A stretch of 64,000 bases of DNA from Synechococcus sp. CBW1004 (lineage in GTDB: Bacteria; Cyanobacteriota; Cyanobacteriia; PCC-6307; Cyanobiaceae): the NCBI RefSeq assembly GCF_015840715.1, contig NZ_CP060397.1, positions 744,001 to 808,000 of the forward strand, read 5' to 3'. Made by a program: the position numbers and the translations under genes. Below, one piece after another: positions 19,601 to 26,776 of the stretch. The number at the start of each line of letters is the position of its first letter. Within the stretch, counting starts at the first letter, position 1. The notes below the pieces were generated by a model that was not told the DNA's origin, did not search any database, and saw only the letters and a list, made by a program, of their open reading frames with translations.

Positions 19601-22600
19601 ATAAAGCACGCCATTGCCGCTGCCGAGAATCTCGCCTCCATCGTTGAAGATATTGTTGTACTGCTTGAAGGCAATGGGCAAGCCTCCAAGGGAATCCTCA
19701 AGCGGACTGTTCGAGTAGACAAGCCAGCGGCCTTCCGTGCCGACGCTGAACACGGTGCTGCCCGCCTCGTTGATGAATGGCCCGCCGGAAACCACGACCA
19801 GGGCATCGCCGCTGCCATTGGCTGCGATCTGGGCTCCACTGGTCAGTCGCACACCCTGGGAGGACTGCAGCAGAACATCGGTCCCTGCCGAGATGGAGCC
19901 ACCGAGCTCAACAGCATCGCTGCTGTTGAGGTTGATGGCCCCATCTATGCTCAGGACCTGGGATCCATTCTCGATGGCAATTCCCCTCTGGAGACTCTGT
20001 ACACTGGCCAGGGCAGTGCCTGCAGTTCCCGAGAGAGTGATGGAGGCCTGGGAGGACACAGAGGAGTTGCCCCCGATGACCAGGCCATCGGCACTGGCGA
20101 TAGCGTCGCCACCATTGTTCGCATCATCATCGAATCCTCCGATTCCATCGAGTTGGAGCGAACCGGTCTGGCTTGCAACCGATGTGCCTTGTAGCAACCG
20201 GATGCCGCTGGCGTCACCGCCGCCGGGGCCTCCCCCTTCGCCGACGAGGGTGATGGCGCCGCTCTCGCTCTTGAAGCGACTTCCGAGGGCTTCGAGTCCG
20301 ACAGCATTGGCTGTCACCGAACCGTCGACCAAGCCATTCACCGTGATCGCACCCGTCTGGGTTTCCATGGTGGAGCCGGACAGAGCAGCCCCACGGCTGG
20401 TCGCACTGATCTGGATGTCACTGCCGGATGTGAGGATCCGAGCGTCCTCCATGGCGACGCGTTCGCCGCTCACACTGACCAGTCCTTCGGCTGGATTGCC
20501 TGGGAGGCTGATCTGTGTGCCGACCAGAGCCAGCGTTCCCTGCTGCGCTTCCAGAAGAAGGCCCTGATCGACGGTGATTGAAGTTCCGATCCCAGCGCCG
20601 TTTCGTTCGATCGTGAGAGAGCTGCCCGGGGCCTGGACGATGGCGTCCAGTGATCTTGCATTGATCGTGCCGCCCTGAATCAGAATCCCGGACGAGATCG
20701 GCGCGATCGTGATGTCGCCAGCGCTGCTGAGGGAGCCGCCGACCTGGGTGTAGGCGCCGGTGATGGTGAGGTCGGAGTTGCTGCTGAGGCTGCCGCCGTT
20801 GAGGAACAGATCCCCGTTGAGCTGGGATGGTGTGGTGGTGGAGGCGAGGGTGAGGGAACCGCCCTCGAAGATGGTGAGGTTGTTGTTGCTTCCGGAGTAG
20901 AGCGTGGCGATGGTCTGCTCGTCGAGCAGGAAGACCTCGGTTCCGGCGACCAGATCAATCCGCACATCGCTTTCGAACGTGGGCAGCTGATTGGTGTTCC
21001 AGTTCAGGGGGTTGGACCAGCTGTTGTCTTCGCCGGCGCCGCCATTCCAGCAGACGAAACCCCTGCCGCAACCGCCGCCTGAACCCGACTGGGTGAGGCG
21101 ATACAGGGTACCCTCAGCGACGATGCTGCCGTTTAGATCGGCGGGGGTGATCGGATTGAAGCCACCGGTCATCGAGGCGGCGCTGATGATGTCGAAGCTC
21201 TGGCCCTCTGCTGGCGTGCTGCCGAGGGTGACGATCAGGTTGCCGTCCAGCAGTGCGTTGCCGGTGACCACCAGTTGATCGGATTGCAGGCCGCCCCCGA
21301 ACGAGTCGTTGCCGCCGCCGCCGACCAACAGATCGACAGCCAGTGTGCTGTTGCCGGTGAGGGCGAGATTGCCCTGGATGGTGAGGATGCCGGCGCTGCC
21401 ATCACCTCCTGGGCTGATCGTGCCGTCGTTGGTGAGCGTTGGCGTTGCGATGGTCCCCTGGCCGCTGATCAGTCCGTTTTCGCTGTTGGTGAAGCCAGCG
21501 AGAACGTTGAGCGTGCCGTCCTGAATTTCGAGGGTGCCACCGGCGATCGCCAGAGCCTGGGCGCTCACCTCACCGGTCACCGTGGTGGTGCCGCCGGTGG
21601 GCAGGGTGACCAGGCCGCTGCCGCTGAACAGGGTGCCCTCCAGATCCAGCTGGCTGACGGAGGGGAAGCTGACAGGGCCATCGGAGAACACCTCTCCGGC
21701 CAGCACCAAGGGGCCGCCGCTGCTGCCGATCGTGATCGCGAAGGTGGATTCGCTTTCGCTGGGGCTGGCCAGGGGGGTCACGCCATCGCTCTCTTCCGGG
21801 CCGACGGAGGCGCTCTGGATCAGGGTCCCGCCATCGCTCTCTTCCGGGCCGACGGAGGCGCTCTGGATCAGGGTCCCGCCTTGGCTGCGCACCGCCACGC
21901 CGCCGGCCGTGCCGCCGTTGCCGGTGATGCTGATGGCGCCTCCGCTGCTGGTGAGGGTGGAGCCGCTGCGGATCTCCACGCCAAAGCTGCCTGTGGATCC
22001 AAGCGCTAGGGCGGCTCCAGATCCACCGGTGCCATCGAGGCTGATGTTGCTGGATCCACCGGTGATCAGAGTGGATTGGCTGATGCTGATGGCTCCGCTT
22101 TCAGCGGAACCGCTGGAACCAGCCGTATCGGCGGTGCCTCCTAGACCTTCGATGGTGATGCCGCCGCTGAGCTCGCCGGCACCACGTAAGATATCTACAG
22201 CAATAAAGATGTCAAACAGGTTGAGACCATTGGCATAGGCTTCGGCGGTGGCAACGGCACTCCCGCCGGTGCCCAGTAAGGAAATGGATCCGCCTGCTGA
22301 AGTGGAGAGATCAACGGTGTTAAAGATCTCGATCCCCGTGCTATCGGCAATGCTGCCACTGGTGATACCCCCTTCGCCAGCCAGCTCGATGGACCCTGAG
22401 GTATTTGCAAGGATGCTGTTGGAGATCTCAATGCCATAGGCAGGGGCTTCCCCCCCGATATCTGTGGCCGTGGCTTGACCGCCGAAGCCTTGGAGCACAA
22501 TCGATCCGTTTTGAGTTTCACTGCCGGCATTGACGCCGATGGTGTTCTCGTCGAGGTCGATGCCCTTGGCGTCGGCCGTGCTGCTGCCCGTGGCCGTGCC

Positions 22601-25600
22601 GCCGGTGCCGACCATGGAGATGGGACCTGATTGGGTCGCGATGTCCGTTGAGAAAAAGATGTCGATGCCGATGGCGTCAGCGAAGCTGGCGTCCGCAGTT
22701 CCGCCCTCGCCGATCAGCTCGATGGAGCCGCTGGTGTTCCCGAGGAAAGTGTCGGAGACCTCCATGCCGCCGGCATCTGCAGATCCGTCGATGTCTGTGG
22801 CCGTCGCCTGCCCACCGAAGCCTTGGAGCACCATCGATCCGTTTTGAGTTTCACTGCCGGCATTGACGCCGATGGTGTTCTCGTCGAGGTCGATGCCCTT
22901 GGCGTCGGCTTCGGTGGTGGCTGTGGCGGTGCCGCCGGTGCCGACCATGGAGATCGGACCTGATTGGGTCGCGATGTCCGTTGGGTCAAAGATGTCGATG
23001 CCGGTGGCGTCAGCGAAGCTGCCGTCCGCAGTTCCGCCCTCGCCGATCAGCTCGATGGAGCCGCTGGTGTTCTCAAGGACACTGTCGGAGACCTCCATGC
23101 CGCCGGCATCTGCAGATCCGTCGATGTCTGTGGCCGTCGCCTGCCCACCGAAGCCTTGGAGCACCATCGATCCGGTTGCAGATCCACTGCCGGCATTGAC
23201 GCCGATGGTGTTCTCGTCGAGGTCGATGCCCTTGGCGTCGGCTTCGGTGGTGGCAGTGGCGGTGCCGCCGTTGCCGACCATGGAGATCGGACCTGATTGG
23301 GTCGCGATGTCCGTTGGGTCGAAGATGTCGATGCCTGTGGCATCAGCGAAGCTGGCGATAGCGGTTCCGCCTTCGCCGATCAGTTCGATCGAACCGGTGG
23401 TGTTCTCGAAGAACGTGTCAGAGACCTCGATGCCGTCTGCATCTGCAGATCCGTCGATAGCTGTGGCCGTCGCCTGACCGCCGAAGCCCTGGAGCACAAT
23501 CGATCCGGTTGGAGTTTCACTGCCGGCATTGATGCCGATGGTGTTGTCGTCGAGGTCGATGCCCTTGGCCCTGGCCCTGGTGGTGGCTGTGGCGGTGCCG
23601 CCGTTGCCGACCATGGAGATCAGACCTGATTGGGTCGCGATGTCCGTTGGGTCAAAGATGTCGATGCCGATGGCAAAAGCGAAGCTGCCGTCCGCTATTC
23701 CGCCCTTGCCGATCAGCTGGATTGAGCCGGTGGTGTTCTCGAAGAGACTGTTGGAGACGTCGATGGCGCAGGCAACGGCACTCGAATCCAAGCCGGTTGC
23801 CGTTGCTGTCCCGCCAATGCCTTCAATGGTGATGCCATTCGCTTCGCCACCAGGAGAGGTGACTCCGATCCTGATGGTGGTGGCGTCCAAGTCAATGCCA
23901 TTGGCATTAGCTCTGGTGGTGGCTGCGGCGGTGCCGCCTGTGCCCAGCAAGGAAATGGATCCGCCTGCTGAGGTGGAGAGATCAACGGTGTTAAAGATCT
24001 CGATCCCCGTGCTATCGGCAATGCTGCCACTGGTGATACCCCCTTCGCCAGCCAGCTCGATGGACCCTGAGGTATTTGCAAGGATGCTGTTGGAGATCTC
24101 AATGCCATAGGCAGGGGCTTCCCCCCCGATATCTGTGGCCGTGGCTTGACCGCCGAAGCCTTGGAGTGTGATCGAGCCGATTGCATTTCCGCTGTCGGCA
24201 TTGACGCTGATGGTGTTGTCGTCGAGGTCAATGCCAGTGGCTCCGGCCGTGCTGCTTCCCGTGGCCGTGCCGCCAATACCGAGCAGAGAGATGGGGCCCG
24301 ATTGGGTGGAGATGTCAGTTGGGTCGAAGATGTCGATTCCGGTGGCATCAGCGAAGCTGGCGTCAGCGGTTCCGCCTTCGCCGATCAGCTCGATTGAGCC
24401 GCTGGTGTTCTCGAGGAAACTGTCGGAGACCTCCATGCCGCCGGCATCTGCAGATCCGTCGATGGCTGTGGCCGTCGCCTGCCCGCCGAAGCCTTGGAGC
24501 ACAAGCGATCCGGTTGCAGATTCACTGCCGGCATTGACGCCGATGGTGTTGTCGTCGAGGTCGATGCCCTTGGCGTCGGCCGTGCTGCTGCCCGTGGCCG
24601 TGCCGCCGGTGCCGACCATGGAGATCGGACCTGATTGGGTCGCGATGTCCGTTGGGTCAAAGATGTCGATGCCGTTGGCAAAAGCGAAGCTGCCGTCCGC
24701 TGTTCCGCCCTCGCCGATCAGCTCGATGGAGCCGCTGGTGTTCTCGAAGAGGCTGTTGGAGATTTCGATGCCGAAGGCATCGGCACTCGAATCCAAGCCG
24801 GTTGCCGTTGCTGTCCCGCCAATGCCATCAATGGTGATGCCATTCGCCTCGCCACCAGGAGAAGTGCCTCCGATCCTGAGGGTGGTGGCGTCCAGGTCGA
24901 TGCCATTGGCATCGGCTCCGGTGGTGGCTGTCGCGGTGCCGCCTGTGCCCTGGAGGGAAATGGATCCGCCTGCTGATGTCGAGAAATCAACAGCATTCAA
25001 GATATCAGCAACACTGAAGATTTCGATTCCCGTGCTGTCGGCGAAGCTGCCATTGGTGACGCCCCCTGTGCCAACCAGGGCGATGGAGCCGGAGGCATTC
25101 TCCATGATGGTGTTGGAGATCTCGATGCCAAACGCGTTCGCGCTGGCACCGTCTGCGCTGCTGGTGGCTTCGCTGCCCGTTCCCGTGAGGGAAATGTTGC
25201 CGGATTGGTTGGAAATCCTGGCTGTTTGTACGTCGATGCCTGTGGCGAATGCGCTGCGGCCGTTGGCTGATCCGCCTTCGCCGATCAGATCGATGTTGCC
25301 GCTGCTGTTGTTGATGGTGGCATCGAACAGCTGGAGACCGGTCGACAGGGCGACGCTGTCCGGTGAAGCGACCGTGCCGCCGTAGCCGCTGAGGCTGATG
25401 GCGCCGGATTCGCTGGACAGCAGGCTGACTGATTCGTTGGTGCTGCTGATCCGCAGGCCGGTGGATACAACGCTGCTGGCACCGCCGCTGCCGAACGCCG
25501 TGATGGCTCCGGTCTGTGTGATCACGCTGCTGTCGGTGATTTCGATGCCGATCGCTCCGAACCCTCCGCTGCCGCCGAAGCCGCTGAGGCTGATGCTGCC

Positions 25601-26710
25601 GGATTCGCTGAAGAGTTCGCTGCTCGTCAACACGAGGCCGCTGGCTGAGCCGCCATCGGCGGTGCCGCCTTCGCCACTGAGCGAAATGTCGCCGCTGGTG
25701 CTGCTGATGCTGGAGTCGATGATCTGCAGGCCGTTGCTGCTGACGGAGGTGCCGTTGATCGTGATCGCTCCCTCTGAGGTCGTGAGGGATCCGTTGTCGA
25801 TCAGCACTCCTCTTGTGTTGCCAGTGAGTGTGATCGAGCCCGTCCGGTTCTCGAGATTGATGGCGCTGGAACCTTCGTTGGGTTCGAGCCGGATGCCGGC
25901 GCCGCTCAGTTCCACATCACCGTTGGGAGTCGTGCCCGATTCCACTGGGCCGCCACCGGTGATCACGCTGCCGCTCAGTTGCACATCCCCCGCCTGCGCA
26001 TCCATCAGCAGGCTCTGATCCACGGTCAGAAGACCACCGTCAAGGACCAGATTGCCGTTGCTCATGAGCCCCAGGGGCTCCAGCTGATTGAGAGAATCGG
26101 CGTTGGTGACCAGCCCCTGCGGGCCGAGTTGGGGAGTGCCGTTCAGCAGGTCCGCCTCCTCGGCGCTGGTCTGAACGGCGTCGAACAGCTGATCACCGTT
26201 GGTGCCAAGCTTCAGGCCGGTGGCCGTGCTGAGGGTGAGATTGAGCACATTGCTGAACCCACCGCCACTGCCGATGGTGAGGCCGGCAGGAGAGAGCCAG
26301 AAGAGATTGGCGGCGTTCTGCAGGCTGATCGGAACGCCAATGTACGTGGGTGAGAGAACCCCAACGATCAGATTCCCGACACCACTGGCTGGCTGGCTGT
26401 TGCTAAAGATGACGCTATTAATCGTTCCCAGCCTGCCGTTTGAGCGCGTGTCGAAGTTCTGGAATCGGTGAAAGAGATTGTTTCCCGCACTGCGTCCACC
26501 AGTGATGGAAAGGCCACAGAGACCCTCACCGCAGTTCTGATTGACCACCGTCCCGAGGGATTTCTCGCCGCCGGCGGGAGTGACATCGGCTCGTGCGCTG
26601 GCGCCGGCCGCCAGCAGCAGCGCCGCCACGAGAGCTGTGGGAATGGACCGTCGAAGCAGCGGACGCGGTTGGCCCCGGTAGTCTGTGTTCTCAGGACCGG
26701 TTGTCTGCAC
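13628..26710 (-). CDS. Giant two-partner-secretion exoprotein (filamentous-haemagglutinin-like, MBG repeats)
   Basis: The 4,360-residue TpsA-type surface or secreted protein has a signal peptide at about 1-41 (LVAALLLAAGASARA). A TPS secretion domain follows at about 45-260 (NLFHRFQNFDTRSNG, NLIVGVLSP, ANLFWLSPAGL). Gly/Ser/Thr-rich beta-helix repeats come next, including nine units of about 112 residues (about 541-1552). Two autotransporter-like modules with NW motifs lie near 1880 and 3640. Twelve MBG-like domains flanked by two YDG-type domains span about 2370-3630. A Pro-rich linker lies near 4160-4175, then a 180-residue tail ending with Cys4349 and Cys4358. The start is GTG at 26710, five bases after AAGGAG. 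The transporter gene is divergent, and CHAT and DUF928 genes follow in the operon. Adhesion is inferred from the family. Confidence 0.93.
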   Translation of the reverse strand: MQTTGPENTDYRGQPRPLLRRSIPTALVAALLLAAGASARADVTPAGGEKSLGTVVNQNCGEGLCGLSITGGRSAGNNLFHRFQNFDTRSNGRLGTINSVIFSNSQPASGVGNLIVGVLSPTYIGVPISLQNAANLFWLSPAGLTIGSGGGFSNVLNLTLSTATGLKLGTNGDQLFDAVQTSAEEADLLNGTPQLGPQGLVTNADSLNQLEPLGLMSNGNLVLDGGLLTVDQSLLMDAQAGDVQLSGSVITGGGPVESGTTPNGDVELSGAGIRLEPNEGSSAINLENRTGSITLTGNTRGVLIDNGSLTTSEGAITINGTSVSSNGLQIIDSSISSTSGDISLSGEGGTADGGSASGLVLTSSELFSESGSISLSGFGGSGGFGAIGIEITDSSVITQTGAITAFGSGGASSVVSTGLRISSTNESVSLLSSESGAISLSGYGGTVASPDSVALSTGLQLFDATINNSSGNIDLIGEGGSANGRSAFATGIDVQTARISNQSGNISLTGTGSEATSSADGASANAFGIEISNTIMENASGSIALVGTGGVTNGSFADSTGIEIFSVADILNAVDFSTSAGGSISLQGTGGTATATTGADANGIDLDATTLRIGGTSPGGEANGITIDGIGGTATATGLDSSADAFGIEISNSLFENTSGSIELIGEGGTADGSFAFANGIDIFDPTDIATQSGPISMVGTGGTATGSSTADAKGIDLDDNTIGVNAGSESATGSLVLQGFGGQATATAIDGSADAGGMEVSDSFLENTSGSIELIGEGGTADASFADATGIDIFDPTDISTQSGPISLLGIGGTATGSSTAGATGIDLDDNTISVNADSGNAIGSITLQGFGGQATATDIGGEAPAYGIEISNSILANTSGSIELAGEGGITSGSIADSTGIEIFNTVDLSTSAGGSISLLGTGGTAAATTRANANGIDLDATTIRIGVTSPGGEANGITIEGIGGTATATGLDSSAVACAIDVSNSLFENTTGSIQLIGKGGIADGSFAFAIGIDIFDPTDIATQSGLISMVGNGGTATATTRARAKGIDLDDNTIGINAGSETPTGSIVLQGFGGQATATAIDGSADADGIEVSDTFFENTTGSIELIGEGGTAIASFADATGIDIFDPTDIATQSGPISMVGNGGTATATTEADAKGIDLDENTIGVNAGSGSATGSMVLQGFGGQATATDIDGSADAGGMEVSDSVLENTSGSIELIGEGGTADGSFADATGIDIFDPTDIATQSGPISMVGTGGTATATTEADAKGIDLDENTIGVNAGSETQNGSMVLQGFGGQATATDIDGSADAGGMEVSDTFLGNTSGSIELIGEGGTADASFADAIGIDIFFSTDIATQSGPISMVGTGGTATGSSTADAKGIDLDENTIGVNAGSETQNGSIVLQGFGGQATATDIGGEAPAYGIEISNSILANTSGSIELAGEGGITSGSIADSTGIEIFNTVDLSTSAGGSISLLGTGGSAVATAEAYANGLNLFDIFIAVDILRGAGELSGGITIEGLGGTADTAGSSGSAESGAISISQSTLITGGSSNISLDGTGGSGAALALGSTGSFGVEIRSGSTLTSSGGAISITGNGGTAGGVAVRSQGGTLIQSASVGPEESDGGTLIQSASVGPEESDGVTPLASPSESESTFAITIGSSGGPLVLAGEVFSDGPVSFPSVSQLDLEGTLFSGSGLVTLPTGGTTTVTGEVSAQALAIAGGTLEIQDGTLNVLAGFTNSENGLISGQGTIATPTLTNDGTISPGGDGSAGILTIQGNLALTGNSTLAVDLLVGGGGNDSFGGGLQSDQLVVTGNALLDGNLIVTLGSTPAEGQSFDIISAASMTGGFNPITPADLNGSIVAEGTLYRLTQSGSGGGCGRGFVCWNGGAGEDNSWSNPLNWNTNQLPTFESDVRIDLVAGTEVFLLDEQTIATLYSGSNNNLTIFEGGSLTLASTTTPSQLNGDLFLNGGSLSSNSDLTITGAYTQVGGSLSSAGDITIAPISSGILIQGGTINARSLDAIVQAPGSSLTIERNGAGIGTSITVDQGLLLEAQQGTLALVGTQISLPGNPAEGLVSVSGERVAMEDARILTSGSDIQISATSRGAALSGSTMETQTGAITVNGLVDGSVTANAVGLEALGSRFKSESGAITLVGEGGGPGGGDASGIRLLQGTSVASQTGSLQLDGIGGFDDDANNGGDAIASADGLVIGGNSSVSSQASITLSGTAGTALASVQSLQRGIAIENGSQVLSIDGAINLNSSDAVELGGSISAGTDVLLQSSQGVRLTSGAQIAANGSGDALVVVSGGPFINEAGSTVFSVGTEGRWLVYSNSPLEDSLGGLPIAFKQYNNIFNDGGEILGSGNGVLYAVAPSISAELVNVSKVYDGTATALLTALNFSVSGAIDGDVILLNAAAADYTGPGTSTVTNPGPEDAGTGKPVTANGLSIASATSGAGQGSVPVFGYSLTTSTLSSESGEITPRPLSVNGIADVSTPYGILAPAGEVFLSGLISGDQISASALIDDPSFSSSGRLAAGSYTQTVPFIGGDDAANYSLTPFTTATANYTVTPLALTGAAISPGSSIYGSDLSPGSVSFTNILGSDAVGSTASVNISTLTLSSSGKPVVGSYTQSASGLTGTDAANYSFDGFTTASPNYSITPLALSVSAIAPVSTVYGTPAPAGAVSFSGLLAGDVVSASAAIANPLLSGSGNLRAGSYQQSVSALDGADAANYSFSPFSTPTANYTVDRLALTGTAIAPGSSIYGSDLSPGSVSFNNILGSDAVGSTASVNISTLTLSSSGKPVVGSYTQSASGLTGTDAANYSFDGFTTATDNYTITTLALTGATISPGSSIYGSDLSPGSVSFTNILGSDVVGSSASVNISALSSSGKPVVGSYTQSASGLTGTDAANYSFDDFTTASPNYTVTPLALSVSAIAPVNTVYGTAAPTGAVSFSGLLAGDVVSASAAIAKPLLSGSGSLRAGSYQQSVSALDGADAANYSFSPFSTPTANYTVDRLALTGTAIAPGSSIYGSDLSPGSVSFTNILGSDVVGSSASVNISALSSSGKPVVGSYTQSASGLTGTDAANYSFDGFTTATDNYTITTLALTGATISPGSSIYGSDLSPGSVSFTNILGSDVVGSSASVNISALSSSGKPVVGSYTQSASGLTGTDAANYSFDDFTTASPNYTVTPLALSVSAIAPVNTVYGTAAPTGAVSFSGLLAGDVVSASAAIANPLLSGSGSLRAGSYQQSVSALDGADAANYSFSPFSTPTANYTVDRLALTGTAIAPGSSIYGSDLSPGSVSFTNILGSDVVGSTASVNISTLTLSSSGKPVVGSYTQSASGLTGTDAANYSFDGFTTATDNYTITTLALTGAAISPGSSIYGSDLSPGSVSFNNILGSDAVGSTASVNISALSSSGKPVVGSYTQSASGLTGTDAANYSFDGFTTASPNYSITPLALSVSAIAPVNTVYGTPAPAGAVSFSGLLAGDVVSASAAIANPLLSGSGNLRAGSYQQSVSALDGADAANYSFSPFSTPTANYAVTPLPLNVSAISASDKIYDGTTTASLTVPASLPGVLNGDQVSLNATGSFADRNVGTGKLVSISINPSGTDAANYSVATAADTTASITTRALATWLSSGGGAWSDPSNWDYLPDGQNVAAVLIPSSTGPVTFDAAVGATSLQAITNQGSLLIQAPGLSVGQLSNSGNLNLGRDLALTGGSGQPTYSQTGGSLGGGGTLTLMNGSGTWSDGVWSGGGQVVLNPGTAFTISGDTTRWDGRTLVVQGGSGEAPAAALTISGSTTAIGGSNRILNGGRTSFDGATLALNGGGLTFQNSGSLVSDGTSSVPGSFNSSGGNTTVASGSLSLSGGGSDSDGSYRVNDGALLVWSGGSHTLLGGTSFDSSGTGRYLLNGANLTAIAGTSVVFNGALLVQSGSLQGSGSLVITGGYDQTGGQLNGFTDVAISQLSGPLRISGTSIDQSSIVTAPGGSITLTANAGAIEIDDTGLDARGTGSGGTIALRGSSTATSDTAVRLRNASLRTSATGDASGTTGGVITINGLSGADAAAGTVAGITISGSLIEADPPAEGGSVTIEAGRIGVQESTLNVVGGTGGDLQVGSLSTRELTLDSATTILLGPGGRQTFTVGPGGTLINNAQTRFPLGPPTPPTPPIPTPPTPPNPNNGGSQQPPTNDDIPTTAEQRFAAAVLAGETLSQPPIAANTPATTPSGSPALTGTVIGPIESSPLDNLARVDLETSLGFANLSPSETTSAATGSTGPGPGLSFTAVTSTPVPGVQARETFLNSEATAQRNTAEKLGLADAGPVETPTPERLQSLMQSVQAWLRERERQRRCRLDPNASSCRR
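13629..13664 (-). other. C-terminal Cys pair of the exoprotein, candidate membrane anchor
   Basis: The exoprotein ends in CRLDPNASSC followed by two arginines, with cysteines at 4349 and 4358. Elsewhere the 4,360 residues contain only C60/C65 in the secretion domain, C981 in one repeat, and C1881/C1887. In the HMW1 adhesin of Haemophilus, a C-terminal disulphide loop keeps the protein tethered in its transporter. This pair is placed similarly, but sequence similarity to HMW1 was not tested. Confidence 0.45.
15815..19600 (-). repeat. MBG/YDG domain array with a 792-798 bp super-repeat
   Basis: Within the exoprotein gene, twelve MBG-like units of about 88 residues (about 16085-19280) are bracketed by two YDG-type units with the KVYDG and KIYDG motifs. 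Each unit has the form LALxxxxIxPxxxxYG ... SGLTGTDAANYSF ... NY. Three unit types alternate, making a 264-266-residue super-repeat present about four times. Equivalent points fall near 16204, 17002, 17794 and 18592, at spacings of 798, 792 and 798 bases. Copies are nearly identical over long stretches, so they were duplicated recently or kept uniform by recombination. Assembly collapse or strain-to-strain length variation is likely here. Confidence 0.88.
21782..21877 (-). repeat. Exact 48-bp tandem duplication
   Basis: Bases 21782-21829 and 21830-21877 are identical 48-mers inside the exoprotein gene. They duplicate a 16-residue segment with the core TLIQSASVGPEES. The duplication preserves the frame and has no base differences, so it is recent. 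It lies between the nine-repeat block and the first NW-containing module. Confidence 0.9.
22271..22495 (-). repeat. Long near-identical repeat, copy 1 (copy 2 at 23942-24166)
   Basis: The 225 bases at 22271-22495 match 23942-24166 with two differences that I can see. The offset is exactly 1,671 bases (557 codons), about five of the 112-residue units. This implies duplication of a five-unit block, or gene conversion between distant units, rather than one-by-one slippage. Confidence 0.85.
23942..24166 (-). repeat. Long near-identical repeat, copy 2 (copy 1 at 22271-22495)
   Basis: This is the second copy of the 225-base segment. The two visible differences are a C/T near the left end and a G/A about 30 bases further in. 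Homologous recombination between the copies would add or remove 557 residues in frame. Confidence 0.85.
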
Positions 26711-26740
26711 TCCTGCTCCTTGCCTGGCTATCAGCTTAAG

Positions 26741-26769
26741 AAACTAATTCAGACCACCGTCCCTGACAA
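26741..26769 (-). promoter_or_regulatory. Candidate sigma-70-type promoter for the exoprotein operon
   Basis: Read on the minus strand, TTGTCA (26769-26764) and TAGTTT (26746-26741) are separated by exactly 17 bases. Transcription would begin near 26734, giving a leader of about 24 bases that carries AAGGAG five bases before the GTG start. The -35 matches consensus at five of six positions; the -10 is weaker. On the plus strand TATTAT at 26780-26785 could serve the divergent transporter gene. Confidence 0.45.
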
Positions 26770-26776
26770 CGTCTGA

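Larger units (their letters stand above)
22055..25090 (-). repeat. Nine tandem ~112-residue repeats (period 333 bp) in the exoprotein
   Basis: Units begin with GSIELIGEGGTA, pass through ATGIDIFDPTDIATQSGPI, GIDLDENTIGVNAG and LQGFGGQATATDI, and end near NTS. Typical spacing is 333 bases, with equivalent points near 22964, 23297 and 23630. Two variant unit types carry a longer DLSTSAGGSISL insert. Acidic side chains recur at fixed points (GIDLD, DIFDPTD), which might bind calcium on a beta-helix. That is an inference from spacing alone. Confidence 0.85.

Noticed and set aside
22055-25090. Regular 333-base repeats as a CRISPR array or satellite
   Set aside because: The repeats are an open coding frame with a protein-level period and no spacer pattern.
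13857-25385. Long open frames on the plus strand opposite the exoprotein gene
   Set aside because: They are mirror frames of the repeat-rich, GC-biased exoprotein. Their products are low-complexity (Pro/Ala/Ser) and repeat with the same period.
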